From: Yamagishiella unicocca
Taxonomy: Eukaryota > Chlorophyta > Chlorophyceae > Chlamydomonadales > Volvocaceae
DNA: 64,000 bases
Assembly: GCA_003116995.1 (NCBI GenBank)
Contig: BDSL01000025.1
Span: 124,001 to 188,000, forward strand
Direction: 5' to 3'
Shown here: positions 12,101 through 30,800 of the stretch, piece after piece
Layout of the letters: every line of letters begins with the position of its first letter
Numbering within the stretch: position 1 is the first letter of the stretch
Notes under the pieces: generated by a model
What the model was told of the DNA's origin: nothing
Database searches by the model: none
What the model saw: only the letters and a program-made list of their open reading frames with translations
Translations under genes and position numbers: made by a program

Positions 12101-12939
12101 CAAAGCGGTTCACTCCTCAGCCATGGCTGGGTCGTTAAGAGCGCACCTGCCGCTGGCTCCGCGGCTGCTGTCCTCGCTCCTTGGCCTGATCCCTCTCGCT
12201 GGCCTGGGCGTGGTCCGCCTTGCGGCGGCCCGCCTTGGTGCCCTTCCTCGGGCTTTGCTTGCTGCTGACGCCACCACCCAGGCGCGCGCTGCCCTCAAAA
12301 ACGAGCAGGGCCTTCAGCAGAAACAGCTCGCCCCAGAGGCTGGACACCGCGGCAGCCCCCGAAGCAGCGTCAACGTGCGTCAAAGGAATGAGGGGTCGAC
12401 GAAGCCCCAACAGGCCTAGCAGGCCACCGCGGGGCCCAAGGCTGGCAGCTTCGGCTCGGCTTTCGGGTCCGGCCGCGAGGAGCGATAGGTATACTGGAAG
12501 GGTGATGGCGGCGGACAGCCCCCACAGGCCCTGGAAACAATATAGAACGGGATAAGAGGCAGGAGCAGCAGCGCGAAGGTGATATGTTGGCGCTGGGGAC
12601 AAAGCAACGTCACGCAACATCCAACGCGCTTCGCGCCATTTTACCAAAGGGAGGGGAGCAACGGTTGCTCAGCTCACATAGACAGGTTCTCTGGTGGTGG
12701 TGCAGTTGGCGACAGCTCACCCATGCGAAAACCTGGAAGACGGCATGACGGTTGCCGCCCTGCAGCGGGAAGAACAACAACGAGCGCGCCCATGGCCCGC
12801 GTGCCCAGTCATGACGATGTCGGTAAAGGTGAGCTGCATAAGTCAGTCCAAAGCATAGATGTAGTGTAAACGCGACAGGGCGGGAAACGGCGTTCGCGCC
12901 CTGCACAAGGCTCGCGAGTGAATGCTCAAGCATGTCCAT
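6149..12939 (-). CDS. Multi-pass membrane protein fused to a DGAT2-family acyltransferase domain
   Basis: Ten minus-strand exons, all phase-consistent: 12733-12939, 12147-12530, 11581-11693, 10976-11267, 10194-10328, 9730-9832, 8960-9124, 8212-8645, 7237-7680, 6149-6847 (2976 nt, 991 residues, stop TGA 6149-6151). Residues 1 to about 415 hold several hydrophobic segments (for example FTLHLCFGLTYAAHLY, GLWGLSAAITLPVYLSLLAA, LLVCLMGMALSITGFVLLLA, TLFSSTVVAVLLLAKQL). From about residue 412 a DGAT2-type domain follows: a hydrophobic hairpin, the catalytic HPHG box (about 559-562, in LGFHPHGLYPTGAGFLP), LLCPGGQAE, the GFVRLALEEGAWLVPV block and YVIGRPL, ending with DEYHWRFYAALEDLWRRH. DGAT2 enzymes transfer acyl-CoA to diacylglycerol or related acceptors at the ER or lipid-droplet surface; here substrate is inferred only from the fold. 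Low-complexity inserts (His/Gln-rich near residue 520, Ala/Gly-rich near 650 and 830) are typical of these algae. The start could be ATG 12939 or the second Met two codons later. The N-terminal region is not recognised. Confidence 0.8.
9425..9600. repeat. 62-bp tandem repeat inside an intron, about 2.7 copies
   Basis: CTATGTCGTGTAACCGG starts at 9439, 9501 and 9563, a fixed 62-bp step, with the C/T-rich filler between copies also conserved. It lies in the 9125-9729 intron of the acyltransferase fusion gene, and each unit contains one copy of dispersed motif family B. Confidence 0.85.
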
Positions 12940-13187
12940 TTGATCTAGTTTTGCATGTTCCTCATCCAATTGTGGTTTTGGACACGATTGCGGACATGTT
13001 TGCCGTGCCTGGCATTTTGCCCAAGTACAGGACGTCGTACACAAGGGCACTGTGCAGACGGTCTTCATACGCGCCAGTTGCCATACACGTGCAAAGCATG
13101 ATCAATATTAGTTCAATTTTTCTATAATAATGTTCTAAAAGTTTGGGCCAAAAAGGGCTTCCCCCCTCCCTAGCTTAAAACTCTTCA
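12940..13187. promoter_or_regulatory. Probable shared divergent promoter
   Basis: Only 248 bp separate the start codons of the minus-strand acyltransferase fusion gene and the plus-strand axonemal kinase gene. The stretch is clearly more A/T-rich than its surroundings (for example an AATATTAG...TTCTATAATAATG patch at about 13105-13132). Both promoters and both 5' untranslated regions must lie here unless there are undetected upstream exons. Confidence 0.45.
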
Positions 13188-20914
<7,727 letters not shown>

Positions 20915-20934
20915 GGGGCCGTCGACCGGCGCCG

Positions 20935-20939
20935 TGTAA
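20935..20939 (+). terminator. TGTAA polyadenylation signal
   Basis: TGTAA lies 21 nt after the TGA of the axonemal kinase gene, on the same strand. If it is the signal used, the 3' untranslated region is very short. Confidence 0.45.
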
Positions 20940-23900
20940 GGAAGAATGGGCCAGCAGGGGGAAAGGGGAGACGGGGCAATAAAGTGGATTGCGCGTTCCG
21001 GGTACTGCGGGACGTGCGCCCTGTCGTACGTTTTGGGCGGAAGTGAGTCCCGGAGGCGGAGGCGCGGAGACATGGTTCACTCCTGACAGGTGTACGCTCC
21101 GGGGGAGCTGGACGGGGCGGGAAGCGCTGGATGGCCGGATGTCAGGGGGGAACAGGGCCGGCCGGCAGCGGCGGCTGCGCAGCCTACCCGGACACGTCTC
21201 GCCGAGTTGATAACAATGACGGTTGTTTGCTCCTTTGCATGCGTGGCGCGCGTGATGATTTGCCGCCAAGGCGCGACGCTCTACGGTGCGTGTGCATGCG
21301 CAGGGGTAGAAGGTTTACGGACAGGGAGGGCGACGGCTGCGGCCCGAGGACCGACATGCGAGGCCTCGGGAGGCTCGATAGCAATGGTGGCACGGAGGGG
21401 GGGGGAAATCACCAGGAGACCGACGACACCACGTACTGGATAGTTCGTTGCGGCCGGGGTCGCCGTACATGTACTGTCGTACAGCTCCGATATTGATGCG
21501 AGGTGCCGCGACGTTATGTACATAATGATACGCATGTTGGAAGCTTCGCCAGCACAGCGACGTGGCCACGGCAGAACGTATATGGTCGTCCAACGAGGAC
21601 CCGCCAGCTGTGTCGTACCGCTGCGCTGTTTGGTCATCGTGATTGGCGGCAGGAGTGGGTGCTGCGATCCGGCGCGTGTGGGACGTGTGTAATCGATGAC
21701 AGGCGGGGCCCGGGAAATAGCGAGACGGTCAAACGATTTTACTGTTTTTGTTGTTGTTTTGGCAACGTGCCGCGCCGTGCTTACGGTGCTTCAGTTCCGC
21801 ATACGGACTTGATATATTTCGCGGTGCTGTGTACGAATACTGTAGAGCCTGCAGCCCTGCACTGCACTACTTCCATGCCGTATGCCGGTCCCACGCTGGC
21901 TAGTGCCTGGGCCTCGCCTAAATCGCCCCCCTCTTGGGCATAGGGGCCCCATTGCGACAACCACCTTTCGTGTGCTTCTCCGAAGCGCCACTGTTTGCTT
22001 GTCTCGGTATGAAAATGAGAAGGCCTCGACTTGAGGACACAGCAGACACCAGGCTGTGCGTCCAAATTGCAAGTTGTGTAGCACTGCGAAACCAGTCCCC
22101 AATCGGGCCGCGACAGCCGGTAAATAGAGGCACAGTGAAAACTTTGAACAAATTTGTCGGTGGTTCCGGAGGGAGCGACCCGGCGGATAGGGCAGCATAG
22201 GAAAAGCGACAGCTCAAACGATGGTGCCCAACCCAATCCGCGTCAAGCAGCAGCTGACACCGGCCATCTTGGGCGGCTCGTGTAGGTGGGGGGCGTGCAG
22301 GTGGAGGGCGGTGGCGCCGGCATCGATGAGGGGACCGCTGCCGGTGTTGGTGCTGGTGCCGGCGGAACCGGTGGGGGCGCCGCCGCCGCCGGCGCTGGCA
22401 ACAGTGGCGGTCACGTCCAGGCGCAGCTAAGAGCTAAGGGCAGCTCTTCGCGTGCCGGTACCGCCCGTCGCCAAGCAAGGGCCCTCCCGCCGTGCGACGG
22501 TGGGGCGCCTGATGACTGGAGCTGCATTCGCTGAGCAGAAGGGACACGAGCAGGAGGAGAAGGCCGCCAAAGAGCTCGCCGCCGAGCAGGCAAAGCAGCA
22601 GCGGCTTCATGGCCGCGAGCAGCGCTGGCGGTGGCAGCTTCTAAGAAGGCGCGCAAAGCAGCGGAGGCAGCGGCCAGGCGAGCGGCCGGGGCCGCCATTT
22701 GCCCGTCTTCGTCGAGCACTACGGTGACTTGCTCCGAGACGTCTGGCCAGGTAGGCCCTTAAGCAGCAGCCGCAACTGGGGAGGCTGCTGAGGCAGGGGA
22801 GATGGGTGACGCCGACGGGGCCGGTCCCTCGGAACTTCCGCTGCAGGCGGTTGAAAACATCCTCGCCGGCGATGGTTCACGCGGCGCGGCATGCGCAGGG
22901 GGCGCGGGGCGCGGAGGGCGGCGACGGTGAAGGCACTGCGCTGGGCAAGCGCGCGCGGAGAAAGCCTGCAAGGCAGATGGACGAGGATAACGAGAAGGAG
23001 GCCAGCTACGCCGAGATAACGACAGCGATAATGAGACGGAGGCCAGCGACGCCAAAATGATTGAGAGAAGGGCGTGCGCATGGCCACAGGACGTCGTGCG
23101 AAGCGCGCGATTGTCGGTCACATATTGACTTGAGCAGCGATTGTGGTAGCCGTTATGTCTGTAGGTGTGTAAACGTGTGCAGGTGTTCGTGTGCGGGCCG
23201 GCAATGCCATTTCAAGGATTTGATATTTATGGAGACGCAAGGCGGGAGCACGGCCATGCCCGGCTGGCCGGTCATTCTTGGGAACACGGGAACAAGGTCA
23301 TGACCGGGTAGCCTGTCGAGTCGTTTACTGGTTCCGGTCGAGCAAAGTCTCCAGGTCAGCAAGACTAGATGGACGCGGATGGGACGGGGATGGGGAGGTA
23401 GGGGATGGGACAGAGGGACGGGACAATGCTGTTAGAAATGGTTAGAAGCAAACCTAATCCTAAAATGTGTGTAATACAAATACAGCGGCCAGGGCATCTC
23501 GAGTTCCTTTGATATCCCCATAAAAATGGAGCACAGTAGGCGCTCTTGACCTTAGCATGGCTACCCCGATGGAGATGGGCGTCTCTGCTGATGTAGCACC
23601 CGCAGCGCACCAGGCCGCGATGGCAACCACCACGCACACATTTACCGCGCGCCTAAGTCAACACGTGGACACTGAAGGGATGGAAAGCCCAAATATAAAG
23701 CATTCAAGCGACATGGGCCTCAAGATAGCTGCTTAGTTGGTGTTGGCATGCATGTGGAACGAAGGCGGCGCGGGCTCTATTCGTCCCAATCCGCCACGGT
23801 GATTCGGAGGGTGTGAGCTTGCGAGTGGATTTTACATGCTTTGGCCCCAGCGCGGAAACAGGCAAGCAGCGAGTAGAAGCGAGGTGCTGCCGGGGACGGC

Positions 23901-24844
23901 TGCTGCCGCCGGATGGTGATACTCGCGTACACCTGGTGCACACTTGCGACCTGTACACGAGCCCTCCCGTGTTACTGCCCGGCGCTGCTGCCTAAACGAA
24001 ACGAGGAACGTCTTTCCCGCTCATCAAAAGGAAATGCATGCGGGCCAACAAACTCCGAGGTGACTACAACAATGACCAGGCATGTCGTCCGAACATTCCA
24101 ATTTGTTTGCATTATTAAATTATTCCTGGCAACTGGATGGGCGGCATCTGTGGTGGTCCCGAAAAGGTCAGCGGGACAGCCCACATGCACATCGCCACAC
24201 CAGCAGAGGCTCCGGTACACAACCTACGCTCAAATCAACTAACCAACGATGGCTCGACATGCCAATCAACTACAAATTACCAGCAATTCATCGTTTCGCC
24301 AGATAGACGCGGGGAAGACATTATTGCGCTGCAAGTCACTCGCGCACTGCGAGATGAATGATACGACAACCAATACCGGTAGCTAAAAGGGGGAGGGGCG
24401 GCGGCTGACGAATGAGCGGGTACAGGCGAGGCCTACCTTTCGGTGCATGCGTAGACGTGCGCACGTAGACCAGATGGAACGCATTTGCATGATGAATGCA
24501 GCAATGGCTGAAACTAACTGACCAAACAAAGCGACTAAAACGCCAACTCCATCCGACTGCTTCACCAAGCATCCCATCGTATTAACTGCTGGCCGAAACA
24601 AGGGTAGCCGAAACAATAGAAGACGAAGCTTGCCCTTTTCATTAAAGCCGACAAAAGACGTGCATGATAGCGTATGTACAACGACGTACATACTGTATGT
24701 ATGAGCCACCGTCATCCAACAATGCAAAGGTTCGCGGGCCCGTATGTAGCCACCTCTTCGTCCTCTGCGGAGGTAATTGCTCGTAGCTTCCTGACCGCGT
24801 TCGGAAAATCTTGATATCGAACAAGCTGACAGTCGAGGGAACGC
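20940..24844. other. Intergenic interval with decayed coding remnants
   Basis: No intact gene model was found. The left part is moderately GC-rich; from about 23 kb base composition drops and stop codons are frequent on both strands. The only coding-like signal is the fragmented reading frame listed at 22221-23060. The right end contains the 3' untranslated region of the minus-strand beta-helix gene, whose length I could not fix. Confidence 0.5.
22221..23060 (+). pseudogene. Fragmented, probably transposon-derived reading frame
   Basis: Coding-like peptides occur in succession but in different frames: GPSRRATVGRLMTG followed by a Lys/Glu/Gln-rich helix around 22480-22660, VFVEHYGDLLRDVWPG around 22700-22755, an acidic GDADGAGPSELPLQAVENIL segment around 22805-22865, and a basic/acidic GKRARRKPARQMDEDNEK segment around 22943-23000. 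Frame changes and a stop near 22780 break them. The mix of short conserved helix and charged linker resembles decayed transposon proteins in volvocine genomes, but I could not assign a family. Confidence 0.35.
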
Positions 24845-27800
24845 TCAGCCAGCGAGCACAGCACCGGCGTCCGTCATGCCGCCCAGCGGGCCGCGAGAGG
24901 CGCCGTTGTAGTCCTCGTCCGCCACAGCCAGCCGCGGCACGGATCCAATGGCGGGGCTGGCGCCGCTAGGCTTGTATGTTGCCGCGTCAATGGCGGGGTT
25001 GGCCTCCCTGCTGCCCGCGTCACTGCCAGTGTAGGCCTTCCAGCCCGCCAGGCCCCCGTCGTAGCCCATGGGCGCCACTCGGCGGTCCACGTAGCGGATG
25101 CCAGCTGCGCTGCCTGCCTTGTAGTAGATGTTGTTGGCGAAGGACAGGTCGGCGACGTTGGCCACAGCCGAGTAGACGGGCAGGGCGGCAGGGTCGACAC
25201 TGGCCACCTGCGCGCAAGTTACGAGGTACTGGAGGTATCAGAAAACTGGTTCGGAGTATTCTTGCAACTGCAATGATTTCAAGACCCATTTCTTTGTCAC
25301 GCGGCGGTGGATAGGACCCGGCCTGCTTACCCCTCCGCACTCGGATGTCGTACAGTCGGAGTCCAGGCAGAGGCAGCCGGTGTCCAGGACCTCAATGGCG
25401 GAGGAGGGAATCTTGGCGATGTCGTACACCTGAGACAAGATGCTGTCCCAGTTGGAAGTGGCCTCACCTGGAAGAGGGAGGCGGAGGGAGTCGGGTGTGA
25501 GTCATTGTTACCAAGAAGCCGACCTTAAGTCACAATTATGAGTAGCTCGATCGGCCTAAGGGGCCAAAACAGCAGGCATTGGACCGGATCGAACATTCGG
25601 GTACGCCAATGGCCCTCAGCCCCGCCCCTCACCTGTAAAAAACCACGGACTGCCGTTATCCGCAAAGATGCCACCGTACTTCTTGAGTGCCGTACAGAAG
25701 ATGCGCGCAGCTGGTGCCAGCGGATTGCAATCGAAGCCGGCGTTGAGGCGCACGCGCATGCCCATGGCGGGTGCATCGGCACCCTGGTAGCCGGTGGGGG
25801 CGAAATGGGTGGCGGGAGGCATGTATGCCCGGCGGGAGTTGGGGCCCGTGAAGCGGATGGCGTGATCGATGACGCCCTTGTTCACCACCTCATCCCACTT
25901 GACCAGGCCGGGCAGGATGGCCAGGCCGGCGGCATCTGCAGACGTCCAGCCGAGCGGCCGGCCTAGGGCGTTGCGTGACATGTTGAACCTAGCGATGATG
26001 TCAGCTTGCCACTTGCCGGTGCCGGTCACGGCGGGCGGGAAGCTGAGGGTTTGAGGGAGGAATGTGCAGAGGCAGGGGAGGTAGGTTGGCTCAACAGTTA
26101 AGGCAAAAGTGCCTTACGGCGGCATAGCTTGCGGCACATGGCAAGTGGGATGTTGGAGGCATCTTGCTATATGACATGTACGCAACATCAGCCCTCAAAG
26201 CGTACAGCAGTCCGCTGCGTCCGCCCCACCTCCTCCAGGTCTCGTACAGCAGGCAGGTTGCGTTGTCGACGACCAGTACGTGGCGGTCACCGCCGCATGG
26301 CGTGTCAGGGCAGTTGAGGTAGGCGCCCTCGACTGGCACGGCGGCCGGGAAGGGGAAGCCACTGGGGGAGGTGTCCGACTCATCAGCGTAACCGTCTGGG
26401 CCAATGTCGATCTGCAGGGCGAGCAGAGGGTCACATGTATGAGCGAGCCATGTGAGCTATGTGTGACAGTCCGTGGTGCAGTGGTGCAGTGGTGTGGTAC
26501 GAAATGGGCATTACCTGCAACCGAAGTCACCCCAGCTAGCGCTCACCTGCACCAGGGGCGTGTCCTGGCTGCTGTCAACGGTCACGAAGGGAATGCCGTA
26601 CAGCACGCGTTGACCGTTGGCCGCCGTGTAGCCGCCCCCGAAGTCGGGGTGAAGGTTGCCGCCACCGATGTGGCTTTTGATGGCATCGCTGTTGGGGTGG
26701 ACGGGCAGTGAGGTCACGTCCATGTGCCAGGCGTTGTCGGCGGGGAAGAGCGGGCAGGAGCCGTCGGGGTTACGGCCCTGCTCGCCGGGGGCATTCACAT
26801 AGGCGTCAGCGAAGGGTAATGCCTGGCTCAGCAGCTCACGGCGTGCGGCGGTGCCGCTGTCGGTGCCAACGGTGCTGCTGGCTGCAGTGAAAGTAATAGC
26901 ATTGGCGGCGCGGCGGCCGAGCAGGCCCCTCAGCATGCGGTGGTGATGTCTGGCCGCAGGGCAGGTGCCAGTAGGCGCGTTGACGGTCAGCGCCTTGTTC
27001 ACGATGCTGCCCTGCAGGATACGTGCCTCCACCATGAGGTTTGCGCTGTCGGGGCCACCTAGCGTGACGACGTTGTTCTTGAAGGTGATGTTGGTGTTAG
27101 GGGCACCTGCCTCAAGTGTCGGTCCCAGCTGTTTGGGGCTGACATTGAGCAGCACGCCCGCCTGCATAGTTGCCGCCACGTTCAGCAGCGTGTTGTGAAC
27201 CACCACGGCATCACGGGCGGAGTAGAAGGCCAAGGCCGCGCCCGCCCCACCGTCCAGAATGTTGCTGTGCGGAAAAAAGGCAAGGAAGAGTGAAGTAGTG
27301 GTGTTAGTTATGGAGGTAGTGTTAATTTGGAGGATGGAATCGAGAGTCAGCAGCCAGCCACGAAGCCAAGGATGATAGCTAGATAGGAAAGTTATGACGT
27401 TGAATGGACATGCAATAATGGAACGTCCTACTGCTGCCGTGGCTGCTAGCAACGATGTAGCAATGCTCACTTGCGCACGACCGTGTTGACGCTGTCGTGC
27501 CAGTCGGGCTGGGGCAGCTGGGTGCGCGCCCAGTCCGCGTCCATGTACATGACCTCAGTGTTGTCGCTGCCCAGCAGGATGCCGCGGCCGCCAAAGTTCC
27601 TGGTGCGGGTGGTGGCATGGGGGCAATGCTGGGTCAACTACTTGCTTGCAGCAGGCGAATGCGAAAGGCATAAAGTAAGCACCAGGAGCAAGGAAGCCAT
27701 GTGCAGTAGCTTCATGCGAGTCATCCGTGCGTACATCGACAGTTGTTTGATCGCGCAAGCAAGATACCTCGACAGTCGATTTGTCCCCCGTCCCGCTCTC

Positions 27801-30800
27801 TGTTGCCCGCCTCACTTGATAAGGTTCCTCTCCACGAGCACATTGCGTGCGCCGCCACCCAGCAGGATGCCGGTCTCGGCGGGGCTGTTGATGGTGTTGG
27901 ATCGGATTGTTAGATCGCCGCCGCCGCGAACCTCGATGCCGGCTGCCTTGGGGCTGCTGATGGTGAGGCCCTGTATCACCACACCCTTGACGAAGGTGCT
28001 CAGCTTGATGCCGTGCAGGCCGCAGCCAGTCAGGGCCATGTTCTGTGAAAGGCAATAACGCAACGAACCAACGCGGTCTGGTTAGGGTACGACAGTAACT
28101 TTTACTCGGTGTCCTTTGAAGCCCGTATTATAGCCCAAATACGTTCTTGAGCGGCAGCAGAGAGCCGAACCCCACTAAATCCTCTAACTGCTGACAGTGA
28201 AGTGTGTTTTGGTGGTTGCCGTGGGCTGCCGGACGGCCCCATCAAACAACACCGCCTCCGACCACGCACCTGAATGTACGACAGCGTGGTTGGCTTGCCA
28301 GTAGAAGCCAGAAAGAAGGCCCAGTAGGCACTGGTGCCGCTGCCAGAACCCTCGTTCAGATGGATGCAGCTGCCCGTTACAGTGCCGGTCATGACCACAT
28401 CAAAGTTGTTCAAGTTGATTGCAGCGGCACCACCGTACAGTCCCTCGCCGGTTCGGATGCAAGGGTTAGCGCCGGTGTTGGCGCACAGGACGGTGGCACG
28501 GGCGCCGGGCAGGTCGGCGGGGTTGGTGATGATCGTGACCTGCGCATGCGGGAAGTATTATTAGTAGTTGCAGTATCAATCATACCACAAGTGCTCGGTC
28601 AATGCGTACGAATTTCCAATGAGCCACTCACGTTGGGTCGGTAAATGCCGAAGCCGCCGACGTGGTTCTGCCCACCCTTGAGCAGGATGCGGTCGCACTG
28701 GTTTATGCTGATCAGAGCCGCCTGAATGGTCTTGAAGGGCGACGCGTAGTTGGATTCGTAGTTGAACGCCTGGTTGTCGTTTCCATCAATGGCGTCCACA
28801 TACAGGTCCTTGCACACGCGAGTCAACCAGAAATTGTACGGCCAGGCCCTATCGTACGCGGGGCCCAGGCCTACGCCGGTGTAGGGCGGCTGACTGGCGA
28901 ATGCCGCCGGCACTGGCGGAAGGACCTTCACAACGCCCGCGGCATTGGACTGCACCGCGCCGGCGTCGAACTGACCCATGGGGCGGGGCCGGCCGTTGAA
29001 GTCGTCAACCACCAGCACCACACCGGAGGGAAGCGTGGGAGCAGCGCGGCCGGAGGCGGGACTGCAGCTGAGCGGTGTGAAGGCGGCGTCCAGCAGCGGG
29101 TCGGCTTCAACACTGTTTATGTCGCAGTGCGCCTGGCCCAGTGTTGCGGTGCAGTGCTGCGCCCAGCCGCTTACGTTGCCGACAAAGATGCTGCCTGTGC
29201 GCTCGTCCTCCAGCATGGCACCCTTGCCCCATTGGAATGGGATGAGACCCAGACCTGTTTATGAGGAAAAGTAGGGTAGCGGTAGTGGGTATATATGGTG
29301 GATGGGTAACTACTTACTTAGGAGGCAGGCTTTGCTGCGTACATGTCCACCTTAGGTGGCGTCTTTTGTAACGGGTCCTTGCACGTTACAGGCTTATTAA
29401 GATGAACTAACCTGGCCTAATGGACCTGATGAACGGATTTCAAAGATGATTTTCAAACATACCTTTCTGGTCGTAGTAGACGTTATGTGCTGAAACAAAG
29501 CGGCTGGCTGAGTCCAGCCCGTCAGCGCGGATCTGCAGGACTGGCCCAGCACGCGCGGTGGTTGAGCGCACCAGGACATTGGCCCAGACGGTGAGGGAGG
29601 CGCAGCGGGTGAGCACAGTACCGACGGGCGTGTAACCGTGGCTGTATGAGTTGATCAAGATGCAGCTCTGAGTATTCTCCTGCGCCTGCCAGATGGTGTT
29701 GTGGGCGATAACGGTACCGCGACTAGCCCATACGTTGATGCCGGCCTGGCTCACGGCGGTGATGATGTTGTTGCGAGCTTCATCACATACAGTAGGAGAG
29801 GGAAATAAAAAGCACAATATAAGTCAAGATTTCGGAAACGGTCAGTTCGTTTCTACTAGGCAACCAAGCCAGGATTAGGCCCCAAACCGGACATATGAGT
29901 AAACAATGAAATATGACCTATCTGTTGCAATTCGATTTCAGGTTCTGAGCGAGCCTCCGATCCAATTATTACCCACCTGTCACATTGATGGACTCGTGCA
30001 GTGCTGGATTGTTGATGGGGTCCATGTACTCGTAGTTGGTCGCGAAACCAAGGTTGAAGCCAAAGCCGCTGCGCGCCACATAGTTGCGCTCCAGCAGCGC
30101 GCGGGCGGTGCCGCCCGCCAGGTGGACAGCGGCAGCGGGGATGTCGTGGAAGTAGCTGTCCTTGATGGTAATGTCGTACGCCTGCACGGCCTCGATGCCG
30201 TGGCCGCCCGTACGCAGGCGCGCGCCGGTGTTGTAGATTTCGCAGTTGGCGAAGGTGTTGTTGGCGGCCTTCATGACCAGTTTGACGCCACTGCTGCCCG
30301 TGTCGTGAATGCTGCGGGCGGGTAACAATCGGACGGGCCATTCGAGGACAGAACAAGTAAGGAGATGTGGCTCCCGCTAGCTAGGTAGTAACCCATACCA
30401 TGCTTCCCCAGTTGCCGTACACCTCCCCCCCACGTACCGCACGTTCTGCACCACCCAGTGGTTTGGCCCGGCGCCGAGCGCCACTCGGTCCGCCATACTG
30501 CCGTAGTTCTCCCAGGTTGTGAAGAACATGATGCCGTAGTAGAACCCGCCCATGATCTCAAGATCCTGGCGGCAGGCAGGCAGGTAAGCGGGACGGTATG
30601 AAGGTGAGGAGGCGGCCGGATGTTCCCACGATACGCACAGGGGCAGCACGTCAAATCAGCCAACACATATCAGCCCGCAGGTAGCAACCTATCGCAACCA
30701 ACCTGAATCACTCCGTAGTCGGCACCCGGGCGCAGAGTGATGACGTTGACGGCGTTCTGTGGGTCGGTCATCGGCAGCGACACCACAGCCCAGTGGCCGG

